Source of the DNA: an uncultured Eubacteriales bacterium
GTDB lineage: Bacteria; Bacillota; Clostridia; Oscillospirales; QAMX01
Reading direction: 5' to 3'
Length of the DNA: 44,695 nucleotides
NCBI GenBank assembly: GCA_905205975.1
Contig: CAJLFQ010000011.1
Location: forward strand, 1 to 44,695
Part shown: positions 8,025-15,716 of the stretch, piece by piece
Layout of the letters: every line of letters starts with the position of its first letter
Position numbering within the stretch: the first letter of the stretch is position 1
Program-made: the position numbers and the translations under genes
The notes under the pieces: generated by a model
Databases searched by the model: none
What the model saw: the letters and a program-made list of their open reading frames with translations, nothing else
What the model was told of the DNA's origin: nothing

Positions 8025-8705
8025 ATGAATCACCCTGCGCCGGGAAAGAGCGTGACGGATATGGCCGAGATGCCGGTTTATCATGTTTGTCTGCCCTGCG
8101 AGGCGTGCCCCGCAGACGCACAGGTCATGCGTCTGGGGTGGCGTGCTTTGCCGGACGGTCTGCTGGCGCCGAAGGGCGCGCTGCCCTGCGGTGTGCTGCA
8201 CATATCCGGCACCCTGCCGCCGGACGCGGAGGCGTTTGCGCAGACGGCCGCTGCGGAATGCCGCCGTTTGGGCGCGAAGGGGCTTTTTCTCGACGTTTCG
8301 CCGGACGCGCCGTCTGCGGCGGCAGTCAAAGTGCTTCGCGCCTTCGGGCTGACAGTCTACGCGCCGTTTTGCGATGGCGGCGTGATTCCGACCTACGCCG
8401 ACCCCGTGGATCCGCAGACAGAGGCGCCGTTTGCCCTCGCCCTGACATGGCGCGCCGCGCAGACCGAGCTGGGCGGGCATGAAGCCGTCAAACGCTCGAT
8501 CGGGCCTGCGGAGCTTCGGGCGCTGATCCGCGATCACGCGCCGCAGACCGCCTTCTCCCGCGAGCTGCTGGCCAACTACTGCACGCTGCACGCAGGCGGC
8601 AAGACGCTGTTCCTGCTGTTTGACAGCGAGGAAACCATGCAGATGCGCCTGACCCGCGCACAGGACAGCGGAGCATGCGCCTGTTTTCTCGCCGGAAGTC
8701 CGTAA
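8025..8705 (+). CDS. Unrecognised protein, possibly a partial TIM-barrel fold
   Basis: A 226-aa protein I do not recognise. It has no signal peptide or membrane segment. Short hydrophobic strands alternate with helices (GVLHISG, AKGLFLDVS, LTVYAPF, FALALTW, KTLFLLFD), as in half of a TIM barrel, and the C terminus is Cys-rich (SGACACFLAG). The start is uncertain: ATG at 8025, GTG at 8052 (with GGGAAAGA upstream) or ATG at 8061 are all in frame. It diverges from yqeG and precedes a sugar-isomerase-like gene that has its own promoter. Codon use matches the neighbours. Reality as a gene is supported by the long open frame and the promoter of the next gene placed just after its stop. Confidence 0.6.
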   Translation: MNHPAPGKSVTDMAEMPVYHVCLPCEACPADAQVMRLGWRALPDGLLAPKGALPCGVLHISGTLPPDAEAFAQTAAAECRRLGAKGLFLDVSPDAPSAAAVKVLRAFGLTVYAPFCDGGVIPTYADPVDPQTEAPFALALTWRAAQTELGGHEAVKRSIGPAELRALIRDHAPQTAFSRELLANYCTLHAGGKTLFLLFDSEETMQMRLTRAQDSGACACFLAGSP

Positions 8706-8712
8706 AAATTGG

Positions 8713-8741
8713 TTGCGGACCGGCGGTCTTTGTGTTATAAT
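8713..8741 (+). promoter_or_regulatory. Promoter of the isomerase-GH16-ATP-grasp genes
   Basis: TTGCGG (8713-8718), 17-bp spacer, TATAAT (8736-8741) preceded by TGT, an extended -10. It starts eight bases after the stop of the upstream gene and serves the genes from 8827 onward. Confidence 0.75.
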
Positions 8742-8826
8742 CTTTACAGCAGTACGCTGGACAAACCCGTCTGCGCGTCTGCCTCTATCCTCTGCCGGCC
8801 TGCCCGCCGGTTTTTGAAAGGAATCG

Positions 8827-9621
8827 ATGCCGATGTTTACGCTTTCCGCAAATGCAGGCTGGTTTGAAGGCGACTCCTATCAGCGCTATTTTGAAGCCGC
8901 CAAGCGCGGGTTCAAGGCCATTGAAGAATTGGGCTGGCTGCACTTGGATCTCGACCGGGCGCGTGCCGCCATCGACGAAAGCGGCGTTGCACAGTCTGCG
9001 CTGCTTTTCCAGTCGCATCATACAGATTTCGCCGCAAAGATCGACAACCGCCACGGTCTCGTCTGGGCGGATGCCGTCGATGCGTTTGCGCACGCCGTCG
9101 AAGAAACGCTGACGGCGGCGCTGAAGATGAACGTCCGGAATATCGTCGTCACCTCCGGCAACGAACGGGATGACGTTTCCCGCTACGTCCAGCATACGAA
9201 CCTCGTAACCGCTTTGCGCAAAGGCGCTGAAATCGTCCGCGGTTCCGGCGTCCGGCTCGTTTTGGAGCCGCTGAACGTGCTCGTGGATCACAAGGGCTAT
9301 TACCTTGTCACCACGGCGGAAACGGTCGACGTCATCGACGAAGTCGGTTCGCCGGATGTGCGTGTTCTCTACGACGTCTACCATCAGCAGATCAGCGAGG
9401 GCAACGTCATCAACACCATCCGCGCCAACATTTCAAAAATCGGCCACATCCACACGGGCGACGTCCCCGGCAGAAGAGAACCGGGCACCGGCGAGCTGAA
9501 CTACCGCAGCATCTTCAAGGCCATCGCCGAAACAGGCTATGACGGCTTTGTCACGTTTGAATGCGGCCGTTCTGTTGACGCGGACACCGTTTCCAGAAAC
9601 ATGTTTGCGCTGCTCGGCTGA
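8827..9621 (+). CDS. Hydroxypyruvate isomerase-like sugar isomerase (xylose isomerase-like TIM barrel)
   Basis: A 264-aa protein of the sugar phosphate isomerase/epimerase superfamily. The closest family by motif is hydroxypyruvate isomerase (Hyi): a mid-protein LVLEPLN, metal-ligand strand VRVLYDVYHQQISEGNVI, then IGHIHTGDVPGRREPGTGELNY near the C terminus. These give the expected Glu, Asp, His and Glu metal ligands. It probably isomerises a small ketose or aldose; the exact substrate cannot be read from sequence. AAGGA precedes ATG 8827 by four bases; ATG 8833 is an alternative two codons in. It is the first gene of a plus-strand unit with a GH16 enzyme and an ATP-grasp enzyme. Confidence 0.85.
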   Translation: MPMFTLSANAGWFEGDSYQRYFEAAKRGFKAIEELGWLHLDLDRARAAIDESGVAQSALLFQSHHTDFAAKIDNRHGLVWADAVDAFAHAVEETLTAALKMNVRNIVVTSGNERDDVSRYVQHTNLVTALRKGAEIVRGSGVRLVLEPLNVLVDHKGYYLVTTAETVDVIDEVGSPDVRVLYDVYHQQISEGNVINTIRANISKIGHIHTGDVPGRREPGTGELNYRSIFKAIAETGYDGFVTFECGRSVDADTVSRNMFALLG

Positions 9622-9658
9622 GCGACCAGACCGCCCAAAAGACAACAGGGGGTTTATC

Positions 9659-10525
9659 ATGGCAGACCATTCCAAAATGACCGTCCCCGATTGGAACGCG
9701 CCGAAAATCGACCTATCCAGCCGCAGGCTCGTTTGGCAGGATGAATTTGACGGCGATACGCTGGACCTGACGAAGTGGAAGCACATTGCTTGGCCGGAAA
9801 CCGCAAAATGCGACGTCACCTGCAACGTCTACGCCGCCGACATGGTCTCCGTTCACGACGGCTGCGCCTGGATCCGCACGGAATTCCGCAAGGAAGGCCC
9901 CTACGGCCCCGGCTTCTATTCCGGCTGGATCAGCTCGGAAAACAGCCTCTGCACAACCTACGGCTACTATGAAGTCCGCTGCAAAATCCCGCGGGCGGAA
10001 GGCGTTCACGCCGCCGTCTGGACATTCGCCAAAGACCACCCCTATTCCGACTTCGGCCGCGGCGGCACGGAAGTGGACATCATCGAATCTGCCGCCTGCC
10101 GCGTCGCCTGCGACGACGAGGAACAGAACAGCTCCTACGGGATCACGCTTCACTCCGGCGACGAATCCGAAAATCACATCGGCTGCTGGCTGCCGCCGGT
10201 TCTGACGACGAAGCCGGACGGCACCAATCTGTATGACGGCTTCCACACCTTCGGCTTTGAATGGACGAAGACCGCCTACATCTTCTACTACGACGGTGTG
10301 GAAATCCAGCGCGTTGACTTTTCCAAGGGTCCGGCGGGCAAGATTCAAAGCGTCTGCATGCGTCCGGAATTCATCTACCTCTCCATGCACGTCGGCAGCC
10401 GGATCGCATCGGACGGGCATATCATCGCAGACTGGAACGGCAACGCTTTCCTGAACCCGGAAGGCACGTTCCCGCTTGACTTCGTCGTCGATTATCTCCG
10501 CTATTACGCGCCGGAAGAGGAATAA
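9659..10525 (+). CDS. Glycoside hydrolase family 16 enzyme, apparently cytoplasmic
   Basis: GH16 enzymes cleave beta-1,3/1,4-glucans or galactans (laminarin, lichenin, agar, carrageenan) with retention. This 288-aa protein starts with the family's LVWQDEFDGDTLDLTKW region (about 22-38), has YGYYEVRCKIPRA, and the catalytic motif EVDIIE (ExDxxE, laminarinase-type with one inserted residue) at about 139-144. The C-terminal strand VVDYLRYY is also typical. No signal peptide is visible although the family is usually secreted. The start at 9659 has CAGGGGG nine bases upstream. It lies 37 nt after the isomerase-like gene and 40 nt before the ATP-grasp gene, so the three are one transcript. Confidence 0.9.
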   Translation: MADHSKMTVPDWNAPKIDLSSRRLVWQDEFDGDTLDLTKWKHIAWPETAKCDVTCNVYAADMVSVHDGCAWIRTEFRKEGPYGPGFYSGWISSENSLCTTYGYYEVRCKIPRAEGVHAAVWTFAKDHPYSDFGRGGTEVDIIESAACRVACDDEEQNSSYGITLHSGDESENHIGCWLPPVLTTKPDGTNLYDGFHTFGFEWTKTAYIFYYDGVEIQRVDFSKGPAGKIQSVCMRPEFIYLSMHVGSRIASDGHIIADWNGNAFLNPEGTFPLDFVVDYLRYYAPEEE

Positions 10526-10565
10526 ACCGGTTCCGGCAAATCTGATTTCAGGACGGTTTGACAAA

Positions 10566-11564
10566 ATGGGCAAAATCAAATATCTTGTTCAGCGCGTGTG
10601 CCGGATGGACTGCGGCAGGCTGTTCCGCACCATCGGGCAGACGGCCAAAGCCTCCGGGCGGAGCCGGATATACATCGCGTTCGACATGCTCCGCTGCGCC
10701 ATCCGCTATACCGCGGCGCCTGCGGACTATGCGCTGTTTGAATTCTGGTCGCTGACGCCGGCGCAGCGCAAGACGTATGTCACGCGGGGCATCAACGACC
10801 GGCTCGTCAAAAAATACAACGACCGGTCTTTGTGGCATGTTTTTGACAACAAAAACGAGTTCAATACGCGGTATGCCCAATACATCGGCCGGGAATGGAT
10901 GCAGCTTCAGCCGGACGGATTCGACGCGTTTGACGCGTTTCTCTCCCGGCATGACTGCGTCTTCTACAAGCCGCTGAATCTCTCCTGCGGGTGGGGCATC
11001 GAGAAAATCGACGTCGCCGCGGTCGAAGACCGCCGCGCACTCTTTGACCGGCTGATCGCAAAGGGCGGCGGCCTCATCGAGGAACGCATCATTCAGCACC
11101 CGGAGATGAACCGGATGTTCCCCGGCTCGGTCAACACGATCCGGCTTGTGACCATCAATGACGGCAAAGACGTGACGGTTGTGTTCGCGTTTCTGCGCGT
11201 TGGCAACGGCAAATTCGTCGACAACCTAAACAGCGGCGGTATGGCCGCACCGATCGACCCGGAGACGGGCATCGTCACGCATCCGGCTGCCGACAAGGAT
11301 TACAAGGCGTATGACGTTCACCCGGCCACCGGGACGCCGTTCGTCGGCTTTTGGATTCCGCGGTTTGCGGAAGCAGTCGCCATGGTCAAGGAAGCGGCTC
11401 TGATCGAGCCCCGCATGGGATACGTCGGCTGGGATGTCGCCGTCACGCCGGACGGGCTCTGTCTCGTCGAAGCCAACAGCTTCCCCGGCCACGACATCCT
11501 CCAGCTGCCGCCGCATGTGCCGGACAAAATCGGTTTGATGAGCCGCATCGAGCGGTTTTTATAA
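10566..11564 (+). CDS. Sugar-transfer associated ATP-grasp protein
   Basis: A 332-aa protein of the ATP-grasp family found with polysaccharide genes (ATPgrasp_ST type). Diagnostic stretches are FYKPLNLSCGWGIEKI (nucleotide-binding lysine and glycine loop), EERIIQHPEM, SVNTIRLVTI, and the C-terminal YVGWDVAVTPDGLCLVEAN with the acidic metal ligands, then PGHDILQ. ATP-grasp enzymes join a carboxylate to an amine or thiol through an acyl phosphate; the substrates of this subfamily are mostly unknown. The start at 10566 is chosen for CAGGACGG upstream. The gene ends the plus-strand cassette ahead of a two-way terminator. Its pairing with a GH16 enzyme, rather than glycosyltransferases, is unusual. 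Confidence 0.85.
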   Translation: MGKIKYLVQRVCRMDCGRLFRTIGQTAKASGRSRIYIAFDMLRCAIRYTAAPADYALFEFWSLTPAQRKTYVTRGINDRLVKKYNDRSLWHVFDNKNEFNTRYAQYIGREWMQLQPDGFDAFDAFLSRHDCVFYKPLNLSCGWGIEKIDVAAVEDRRALFDRLIAKGGGLIEERIIQHPEMNRMFPGSVNTIRLVTINDGKDVTVVFAFLRVGNGKFVDNLNSGGMAAPIDPETGIVTHPAADKDYKAYDVHPATGTPFVGFWIPRFAEAVAMVKEAALIEPRMGYVGWDVAVTPDGLCLVEANSFPGHDILQLPPHVPDKIGLMSRIERFL

Positions 11565-11658
11565 GCTGGGCAGAACATCCGCCTGAACCGTTCCGGCAAA
11601 TCCGGCCAAGCCGTCCATTCAGCCTTTATTCCGCCGCTTGATCAACCCGAAAACAGAC

Positions 11659-11703
11659 AAAAAAAGACCATTCATCCGGTTTTTCCGGTCGAATGGTCTT
11701 TTT
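11659..11703. terminator. Bidirectional terminator between convergent genes
   Basis: Arms AAAAAGACCATTC (11661-11673) and GAATGGTCTTTTT (11691-11703) form a 13-bp stem whose loop contains a further CCGG-TTTTT-CCGG hairpin. A-tract and T-tract ends allow termination of both the ATP-grasp and gatD-like genes. Confidence 0.9.
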
Positions 11704-11719
11704 GATGTTCGGTTTTGCG

Positions 11720-12460
11720 CTATGCGTTCTGCGCGCGTTTCAGAAGCTCTGCAACGGTCACGTCATAGCCTTTGTCGGCGTAATCCGGCTCGATGCCGCT
11801 GAGATCGGCCGTGCCGAACTTCCGGCGCAGGATTTCCGCCGCCGTCCAGCGCTTCAGCCACGGGTTTCGCGCCAGAATCGGGCCGATGGCATACGTCGCC
11901 ATGACGCTGCCTGTGCGGATGCCCTCTGCCGGGCATTCGGTTCCGTCGTCGTTCAGGATGCCGCCCGGGCCAAATTTTGCACGGAAAAGCGGCTCTGCGA
12001 CGCCTTTTAAGTACCCGCTCTTGTTGATGAATCCGGCCAGCAGCTGATCCGACAGCGCAGATTCATACAGAATATCCCCCAGCTGACGTTCTGCCGTGCG
12101 GACAGCGACGCAGTCGGTCAGGCCGAGGCAGGGGTATGCTTCGCCGTCCGGCATGCAGATGGCGCGCGCCGTCAGCTCCGCGGCGCTGCCGGTAAACAGC
12201 ATCGGAATGCCCGCTTCGGCCGCCGCACGGAATTCAGCCGTCTGCGCGGCGAGCGCACGGCGCGCGGCTTCGACATGGCTTTCCGTGCCGGCACCGGCAT
12301 AGATGAAGTCGGCGTCGGACAGGCGAATCTGTTCATCCGGTGCAAAGCTGACGATTTCCGCCGGATGACCGGTCTGCGCCAGTGCGCGCTGGAGGACAAG
12401 CAGGTTGGCATGTTCGCCGTACAGATTCAGGAGATCCGGATAAAGACAAATCAGTTTCAT
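11720..12460 (-). CDS. GatD-like protein lacking the glutaminase active site
   Basis: GatD is the glutaminase subunit that feeds ammonia to MurT for amidating D-Glu of lipid II. This 246-aa protein aligns with GatD over its length: DLLNLYGEHANLL near the N terminus, GAGTESH at 56-62 (GGGS-D in GatD), GIPMLFTGSAAEL at 84-96, and ATYAIGPILARNP at 188-200. Canonical GatD has ICGGYQ and TYLHGP in the last two motifs. Here the nucleophile Cys is replaced (G91) and the His is Ile (I192); the Arg of the NHGGR glutamine-binding motif is also missing (GFINKSGYL, Y150). It should therefore not hydrolyse glutamine. Translation is coupled to the murT-like gene by a one-base TGATG overlap. A scaffold role or use of free ammonia is inferred. 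Confidence 0.85.
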   Translation of the reverse strand: MKLICLYPDLLNLYGEHANLLVLQRALAQTGHPAEIVSFAPDEQIRLSDADFIYAGAGTESHVEAARRALAAQTAEFRAAAEAGIPMLFTGSAAELTARAICMPDGEAYPCLGLTDCVAVRTAERQLGDILYESALSDQLLAGFINKSGYLKGVAEPLFRAKFGPGGILNDDGTECPAEGIRTGSVMATYAIGPILARNPWLKRWTAAEILRRKFGTADLSGIEPDYADKGYDVTVAELLKRAQNA

Positions 12461-13794
12461 CAGAGGTTCTCCTTTCTTTCCGCCGCGTCGCCGGGCAGGC
12501 GAGACAAAAACTTCTCCCGGTCCGAAAAGCAGGTGATGACATAGAGGTCATTCGTCCCCTGGAAGACGTCGCGGATATCGTCCAGCGTTGGCAGGATCCG
12601 AATCCGGTTTTTGGGGATATCGGTGTAGTCGAGCCGGTTGGCGAGGTCATAGACGTATTTGCCGGCCAGATAAATGGTTCGGATGGAATCTGCGCGGAGC
12701 AGCTCAAAGTTGATGTCCCACAACCACGACGTCTCGCCGGTGAAATACTTCCGGCTGACGGCGTCTACGATGAACAGGACGTCGCCGCCTCTGCGGACAG
12801 CCAGATCGATCGACTGGTCATACGAGGTGGAATTTTCATGTTTTGAGGTGAGCAGCGCGATTTCGCGGCCGTTCTGGTTCCAGCTGCGGATGCGGCCGTT
12901 CCGGAAGGTATAATCGCTGATGACCTCGGCGATAAGCGACGGGGATACGCCGAGCTCTGCGGCGACGGCATAGGCCGCCAGCATATTGTAGAGGTTGAAG
13001 AGCACGCGCAGATTGGTGTGCAGCGCCGTTTCGTGGTTGATCGTCAGCGTGCCGTCGGCGATGTCCGCCGCCGTCACCGCGTAGTCGCAGGGGTGGCGGT
13101 GATAGCCGCAGGTATCGCAGCGGTAGTCGCCGAAGCCGGGGCGATGGCTGTGGACAAACGTCAGCCGTTCGCCGCATTTCGGGCAGTAGACCGCATCGTT
13201 ATACCGCGCGGGCTGCTCCGGCAGGCCGGCCGAGGCATCGATTCCGAACCAGCGGACGGTTTTTGCATTCTCTGCAAAGCGCGAGATCAGCGGATCGTCT
13301 GCGTTCAGAATCAGCTCCATCTCCGGGGAAATCGCATCCCGGATGCGCTGGAAAATAAACTCCGGGTGGCCGTTGCGCGTCATCTGGTCGCGGTAGAGGT
13401 TCAGGATGGCAAAGTGGGTCGGCCGCATGTAGCGGAAGGTATGGCGGGCATACTGTTCGTCCGATTCCATGACGATCACATCGCTCTTCACCCGGCCCGT
13501 CAGCGTCGCATTGCGGATCAGCATGGTGGCGATGCCCTCGATCTGGTTGGATCCTTCCCGGTTCCAGCAGACGTTCATGCCGGCCCGCTCCAGGATGCGG
13601 ACAATCATCTCCACGGTGGATGTTTTGCCGTTGGAGCCGGTGACTGCGACGACGCGATCCGGCAGCTTCATCCGCGCAATGATATCCGGGCAGATTTTCA
13701 GCGCCAGCTGACCGGGCTTGGACGAGCCTTTTTTGACAATGCGGCCTGCCAGCGCCGCCAGCTTACAAACCACGATTGCAAGCAGTTTTCTCAT
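12460..13794 (-). CDS. MurT-like Mur ligase with zinc ribbon, divergent C terminus
   Basis: MurT is the ATP-dependent Mur-ligase subunit of lipid II isoglutaminyl synthase. This 444-aa protein has a hydrophobic N terminus, P-loop TGSNGKTS (52-59), NREGSN (78-83), LNLYRDQMTRNG (131-142), NADDP, and an intact zinc ribbon (C204, C207, C226, C229). The C-terminal DUF1727-type domain is altered: the usual KNPxGxN motif reads SKHENSTSYDQ (317-327), and the NDNxxDGRDxSW motif reads VDAVSRKYFTGETSW (343-357), losing the DGRD acids. The ATP and carboxylate-activation core appears competent. The start at 13794 has AAGGGG and overlaps the ribF stop (ATGA). Paired with a glutaminase-dead GatD, a changed acceptor or amine donor is likely (inference). 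Confidence 0.88.
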   Translation of the reverse strand: MRKLLAIVVCKLAALAGRIVKKGSSKPGQLALKICPDIIARMKLPDRVVAVTGSNGKTSTVEMIVRILERAGMNVCWNREGSNQIEGIATMLIRNATLTGRVKSDVIVMESDEQYARHTFRYMRPTHFAILNLYRDQMTRNGHPEFIFQRIRDAISPEMELILNADDPLISRFAENAKTVRWFGIDASAGLPEQPARYNDAVYCPKCGERLTFVHSHRPGFGDYRCDTCGYHRHPCDYAVTAADIADGTLTINHETALHTNLRVLFNLYNMLAAYAVAAELGVSPSLIAEVISDYTFRNGRIRSWNQNGREIALLTSKHENSTSYDQSIDLAVRRGGDVLFIVDAVSRKYFTGETSWLWDINFELLRADSIRTIYLAGKYVYDLANRLDYTDIPKNRIRILPTLDDIRDVFQGTNDLYVITCFSDREKFLSRLPGDAAERKENL

Positions 13795-14702
13795 AGGTTT
13801 TCCCCTTTTCTTTGTTCCGGGATCGAATCGTTCTGCGCTGCGGCGACATCCGATGCAATCTGCCGGACGAGCGCATCCGCATCCGGAAAGCGCCTTTCCG
13901 GGCGGAGAAATTCATAGAGCAAAAGCACGGCTTCTTCGCCGTAGGTTTCGCCGGTATAGCCAAACAGATGGGTTTCGCAGTCGTAAACGCCGTTTTCATA
14001 GAACGTCGGGCGCGTGCCGAAATTCGTAATCGACCGGTATGTGCGCCCCCGCAGCAGCACCTCCGACACATAGACGCCGGGCCGCGGGCGGACGATCTCT
14101 GCCGGGAGCGCCAGGTTCAGCGTGGCATAGCCGAGTTTACCGCCGCGGCCGTCGCCGTGAACCGCCTGTCCGGCGATGATATGCGGATGACCGAGCATCC
14201 GGTTGGCTTCTGCGACGGCGCCCGATTCAATGCAGGCGCGAATCCGGGTGGAGCTGACGGGTTCACCGTCCACAAGGACATCCGGAACTGTTTCCGTCGG
14301 GAGAAACCGTGTGAGCGATGACGGCGTTCCGGCGCCGCCTGCGCCGAACCGGTAATTCCGCCCGCAGACGGCGCAGGCGGCATGCAGCCGTTCGATCAGC
14401 GTCTCCTGTGCGAAGCGCTCCGGCGGCGTCGTCTGCATGGCATGGTCAAACGTCAGCTCGACCAGCTCGACGCCTGGAAACAGCATGCCTGCCAGCACGT
14501 TTTTGGTTCGCCTGTCGATGAGCAGCGCGGCGGACTCCCCGTGCACGGCGTTTTTCGGCCGCCGGTCAAACGTCACGATGCAGGGTTTTGCGCCGGAAGC
14601 GGCCGCCTTCTGCACGGCCTGTTGGATGACCGCCTGATGGCCGCGGTGCAGCCCGTCAAAAAAGCCGAGCGCCGTTACCCGTTTTGTCTCTGTTTCCGCC
14701 AC
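13791..14702 (-). CDS. ribF: Bifunctional riboflavin kinase / FAD synthetase
   Basis: RibF phosphorylates riboflavin to FMN and adenylylates FMN to FAD. The FAD-synthetase half starts with GFFDGLHRGHQAVI (about 13-26) and contains VSSTRIR (about 149-155); the flavokinase half carries LGYATLN, equivalent to the family's GxPTAN, keeping the Mg-binding Thr and Asn, and ends with the EFLRPERRF motif. The length of 303 aa is normal. The start is GTG at 14702 with AAGGGG seven bases upstream. Position after truB is the usual one in Firmicutes. The murT-like gene starts inside its stop codon, so the wall genes are joined to this translation operon. No FMN riboswitch was seen. Confidence 0.95.
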   Translation of the reverse strand: MAETETKRVTALGFFDGLHRGHQAVIQQAVQKAAASGAKPCIVTFDRRPKNAVHGESAALLIDRRTKNVLAGMLFPGVELVELTFDHAMQTTPPERFAQETLIERLHAACAVCGRNYRFGAGGAGTPSSLTRFLPTETVPDVLVDGEPVSSTRIRACIESGAVAEANRMLGHPHIIAGQAVHGDGRGGKLGYATLNLALPAEIVRPRPGVYVSEVLLRGRTYRSITNFGTRPTFYENGVYDCETHLFGYTGETYGEEAVLLLYEFLRPERRFPDADALVRQIASDVAAAQNDSIPEQRKGENL

Positions 14703-14733
14703 AACATCACCCCTTCATGCGGTTTCTGTCGAA

Positions 14734-15678
14734 TCAAAATGCAGTTTCGCCGGTCTGTTTCACCGGTTCTGTCACAAAAAAGCGTTTTTCGATGTTCAGC
14801 GCTTCGCCCTGAACGATGCCGACCGCCAAAAATTCGCCGGATGCAGCGTAAAACCGCTGTCTGCCGGACGGATTGCCGGGCGCTTCCGACGCGCACGCCG
14901 CCGGAACGTCGAGGCCCGTTTTCAGGAAGCGTTCGCCCTTTGCATTGAGCGTCATTCGGCCGAGCTGGGCAAACGCCGCATCGACCGGCAGGACGAAGCT
15001 GTAATCCCCTGCTGCAACGCGTTCCGCCAGCGCATCCGGCGTCAGCGCGTCACTGACGGAAAAGGCGCCGACAACGGTGCGCCGCAGGGCGGCCATCGTG
15101 CCGAATGTGTTGAGCGCCCGGCCGATATCCCGGCAGAGCGAGCGGATATAGGTGCCCTTGGAGCAGGTGATGCGCAGGGTGAACCGCTGTGCCGGTTCAT
15201 CCGCTTCGAGCAGCTCCAGCGCGTAAATCGTCACATGGCGCGGTTCGGGCTCCGGCGCTTTCCCGGCGCGCGCCAGCTCATAGAGCTTGCGGCCGCCGAC
15301 TTTGATGGCGGAGTAAACCGGCGGAATCTGGTCGAGTTCGCCGGTAAAGCGCGGCAGAATCGCGGCAACGTCCGCCGCCGTGCAGCGGATGCTGCTTTCT
15401 GCGGTCGCCGTGCCCGTTGTATCGCCGGTATCGGTTTCAAGGCCGAGCTGCATACAGGCGATATACGCTTTGTCGCAGCCGGTGATATATTCGCAGACCT
15501 TGGTTGCGCGGCCGAAGCAGATCAGGTTCAGACCCGTCGCAATCGGATCCAGCGTGCCGGTGTGGCCGGCGGATTTGGTGCCATAAATGCGTTTGAAGCG
15601 GGAAACCAGCAGCTGGGATGAAATCCCCTCCGGCTTGTCCGCCAGAATAATACCGCTTGCGGGCTTTTCCATAGGCAA
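14734..15678 (-). CDS. truB: tRNA pseudouridine(55) synthase
   Basis: TruB makes pseudouridine 55 in the T-loop of tRNAs. Catalytic Asp44 lies in GHTGTLDPIATGL (about 38-50); further family motifs are DKAYIACMQLGLETDTGD, IPPVYSAIKVGGRKLYELAR and CSKGTYIRSLCRDIG. The 314-aa length is typical, with a C-terminal PUA-like tail. The start is taken as TTG at 15678, six bases after GGAGG; ATG at 15672 is two codons in with a 12-base gap and cannot be excluded. It lies between nrnA and ribF, the conserved order. Confidence 0.95.
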   Translation of the reverse strand: MPMEKPASGIILADKPEGISSQLLVSRFKRIYGTKSAGHTGTLDPIATGLNLICFGRATKVCEYITGCDKAYIACMQLGLETDTGDTTGTATAESSIRCTAADVAAILPRFTGELDQIPPVYSAIKVGGRKLYELARAGKAPEPEPRHVTIYALELLEADEPAQRFTLRITCSKGTYIRSLCRDIGRALNTFGTMAALRRTVVGAFSVSDALTPDALAERVAAGDYSFVLPVDAAFAQLGRMTLNAKGERFLKTGLDVPAACASEAPGNPSGRQRFYAASGEFLAVGIVQGEALNIEKRFFVTEPVKQTGETAF

Positions 15679-15716
15679 AGTGTTCCTCCCGAGATCAAGC
15701 GTTTCTCTCGTTTCGC

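Noticed and set aside
13791..14702. FMN riboswitch for ribF
   Set aside because: ribF lies within an operon only 31 nt after truB, leaving no room for the element, and no FMN-element motif was recognised.
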